Assembly (NCBI RefSeq): GCF_023015985.1
Contig: NZ_JALKAO010000003.1
Span: 682,001 to 746,000, forward strand
Origin: Marivita sp. S6314
GTDB taxonomy: Bacteria; Pseudomonadota; Alphaproteobacteria; Rhodobacterales; Rhodobacteraceae
DNA length: 64,000 bases
Reading direction: 5' to 3'
Positions 62,890 to 64,000 of the stretch are shown piece after piece. Position 1 is the first letter of the stretch; each line of letters opens with the position of its first letter. The position numbers and the translations under genes are program-made. The notes beneath the pieces are model-generated. The model was not told where the DNA came from. It searched no databases and saw only the letters and a list, made by a program, of their open reading frames with translations.

Positions 62890-64000
62890 ATGCCGTTCCA
62901 GTCGCCGGAGAAGGATCGCTATGACGTCGTGATTGTCGGAGGCGCAATCATGGGGTCGGCGGCTGCGTGGTTTCTGAGCGATAGCGACAGCTTTGACGGA
63001 TCGGTTCTTGTCGTGGACCGGGACATGAGTTTTGCCCAAACCGCGACAGCGCATTCGACAAGCTGTATCCGCCAGCAGTTCTCGACCGACCTGAACGTGC
63101 GGATCAGCCAGTTCGGGGCGGATTTCGTCAAGAACATGCGGAGCTATATGGGGGGCGATGCGCGGGTGCCGGAATTAACCATCCGCAGCTTTGGCTACAT
63201 GTACCTGGCCGATACCGAGGCGTTTGCCGAGGATCTGCGCGAGCGACATGCTGTGCAGGTCGCGGCGGGCGCGGCGACGCGGCTGATGTCGCGGGAGGAG
63301 ATTGCCGAGGCGTACCCGTTCTACGCGCTGGACGACATCGTGCTTGGATCGATCAACACCGTGGACGAGGGCTATTACGACAGCATGGCCGTGTTCGAAT
63401 GGATGCGGCGGCAGGCCCGTGATCGCGGTGTGTCCTATCTGGAAAACGAGGTGATGGACATCTCGGTCGTGGACAATCGCGTGGCGTCGGTCACGCTGGC
63501 AACAGGCGAAGTGATCGCCTGCGGGCATGTGGTAAATGCCTCGGGCCCGCGTGCGGCGCGCACGGCGGCGATGGCGGGTGTTGCGTTGCCGGTGGAGCCG
63601 CGCAAGCGGTATTCGTGGATCTTCACCGCCGAGACACCGCTGGACCGCGATCTTCCGCTGACGATTGATCCTTCGGGGTTGCACGTGCGGGAAAACGGTG
63701 GCGGCACCTATCAGGCGGGGGGGCATTTCGGTGCGGATGACGCGGTGGATTTTGACGATTTCGCCATGGATCACGCGTTGTGGGAAAACGAAGCCTGGCC
63801 GCTTTTGGCGACGCGCATTCCGCAGTTCGAAGCGGTGAAGCTGACCCATAGCTGGGCCGGACATTACGAGATGAACACGGTCGACTATAATGCCATTATC
63901 GGCCCGCATCCCGAAATCGGAAACCTGCTGTTCCTGAACGGCTTTTCCGGCCACGGCTTGCAGCAGGCCCCGGCGATGGGACGCGGGATTGCCGAATGGC
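62890..64000 (+). CDS. FAD-dependent amino-acid oxidoreductase (DAO family), C-terminus outside window
   Basis: The frame starts at ATG 62890 and runs 370 codons to the edge without a stop. YDVVIVGGAIMGSAAAWFLS is the FAD Rossmann motif, STSCIRQQFSTDLN and LFLNGFSGHGLQQAPAMGRG are DAO-family blocks near the flavin. Enzymes of this group oxidise D-amino acids, sarcosine or similar amines; beside dat and dgcNA a D-amino acid dehydrogenase role is likely. Only a few C-terminal residues should be missing. Confidence 0.9.
   Translation, partial: MPFQSPEKDRYDVVIVGGAIMGSAAAWFLSDSDSFDGSVLVVDRDMSFAQTATAHSTSCIRQQFSTDLNVRISQFGADFVKNMRSYMGGDARVPELTIRSFGYMYLADTEAFAEDLRERHAVQVAAGAATRLMSREEIAEAYPFYALDDIVLGSINTVDEGYYDSMAVFEWMRRQARDRGVSYLENEVMDISVVDNRVASVTLATGEVIACGHVVNASGPRAARTAAMAGVALPVEPRKRYSWIFTAETPLDRDLPLTIDPSGLHVRENGGGTYQAGGHFGADDAVDFDDFAMDHALWENEAWPLLATRIPQFEAVKLTHSWAGHYEMNTVDYNAIIGPHPEIGNLLFLNGFSGHGLQQAPAMGRGIAEW

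Overview
The window is a GC-rich chromosomal segment of a marine alphaproteobacterium of the Roseobacter group (Rhodobacteraceae). The evidence is the gene content (ethylmalonyl-CoA-pathway malyl-CoA lyase, a Rhodobacter-type sorbitol/mannitol operon, TRAP transporters, a pobA-pca aromatic cluster), the SAM/SAH riboswitch in front of metK (a Rhodobacterales-restricted RNA), and the dense, overlapping operons. No rRNA, tRNA, CRISPR array, integrase or transposase was seen.

Layout. 1-14.6 kb is core housekeeping: a partial glycosyltransferase, miaB, two small envelope proteins sharing one unnamed domain, phoH-ybeY-corC-lnt, metK under a riboswitch, trmB-cmk, an aldo-keto reductase, rpsA with its promoter, leader hairpin and terminator, a GNAT enzyme and a PcaB-like lyase. 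14.7-20.3 kb is a minus-strand aromatic block: desaturase, TIM-barrel protein, pobA, pcaC, pcaH, pcaG and a beta-keto acid cleavage enzyme. A lytic transglycosylase follows. 21.7-30.8 kb is a complete polyol regulon (xylB, LacI regulator, smoE-F-G-K-S, mtlK) with the same 14-bp palindrome at both promoters. 31-34.6 kb holds a small membrane protein, NnrU, Nudix, a di-haem cytochrome c peroxidase homologue and a Sel1 protein. 34.7-37.2 kb is the most accessory-looking part: a lone AT-richer AIPR-family gene followed by a 0.7-kb gene-free tract full of palindromes and an inverted pair of GTAG-type REP sequences.

37.2-44.8 kb is the most interesting locus. A TRAP transporter, flavin reductase, YdhF-like aldo-keto reductase and SsuD-like FMNH2 monooxygenase lie divergent from a GntR/UTRA regulator and a Gfo/Idh/MocA protein. 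The gene set matches the sulfoquinovose monooxygenase (sulfo-SMO) pathway, with a TRAP importer in place of the ABC importer and a possible NAD+-dependent sulfoquinovosidase. 45-53 kb encodes a BapA-type repeat adhesin and its own type I secretion system (TolC, ABC, HlyD).

53.3-64 kb returns to metabolism: dtd-accA, an AraC regulator, a LysE exporter with a divergent Lrp regulator, a lytic transglycosylase, mcl1, and a D-amino-acid locus (dgcN, dgcA, D-amino acid aminotransferase, FAD amino-acid oxidase cut by the window edge) interrupted by a DUF5671 membrane protein. The family name 'smo' is used in the literature both for sorbitol/mannitol oxidation and for sulfoquinovose monooxygenase; both sets occur here and are unrelated.
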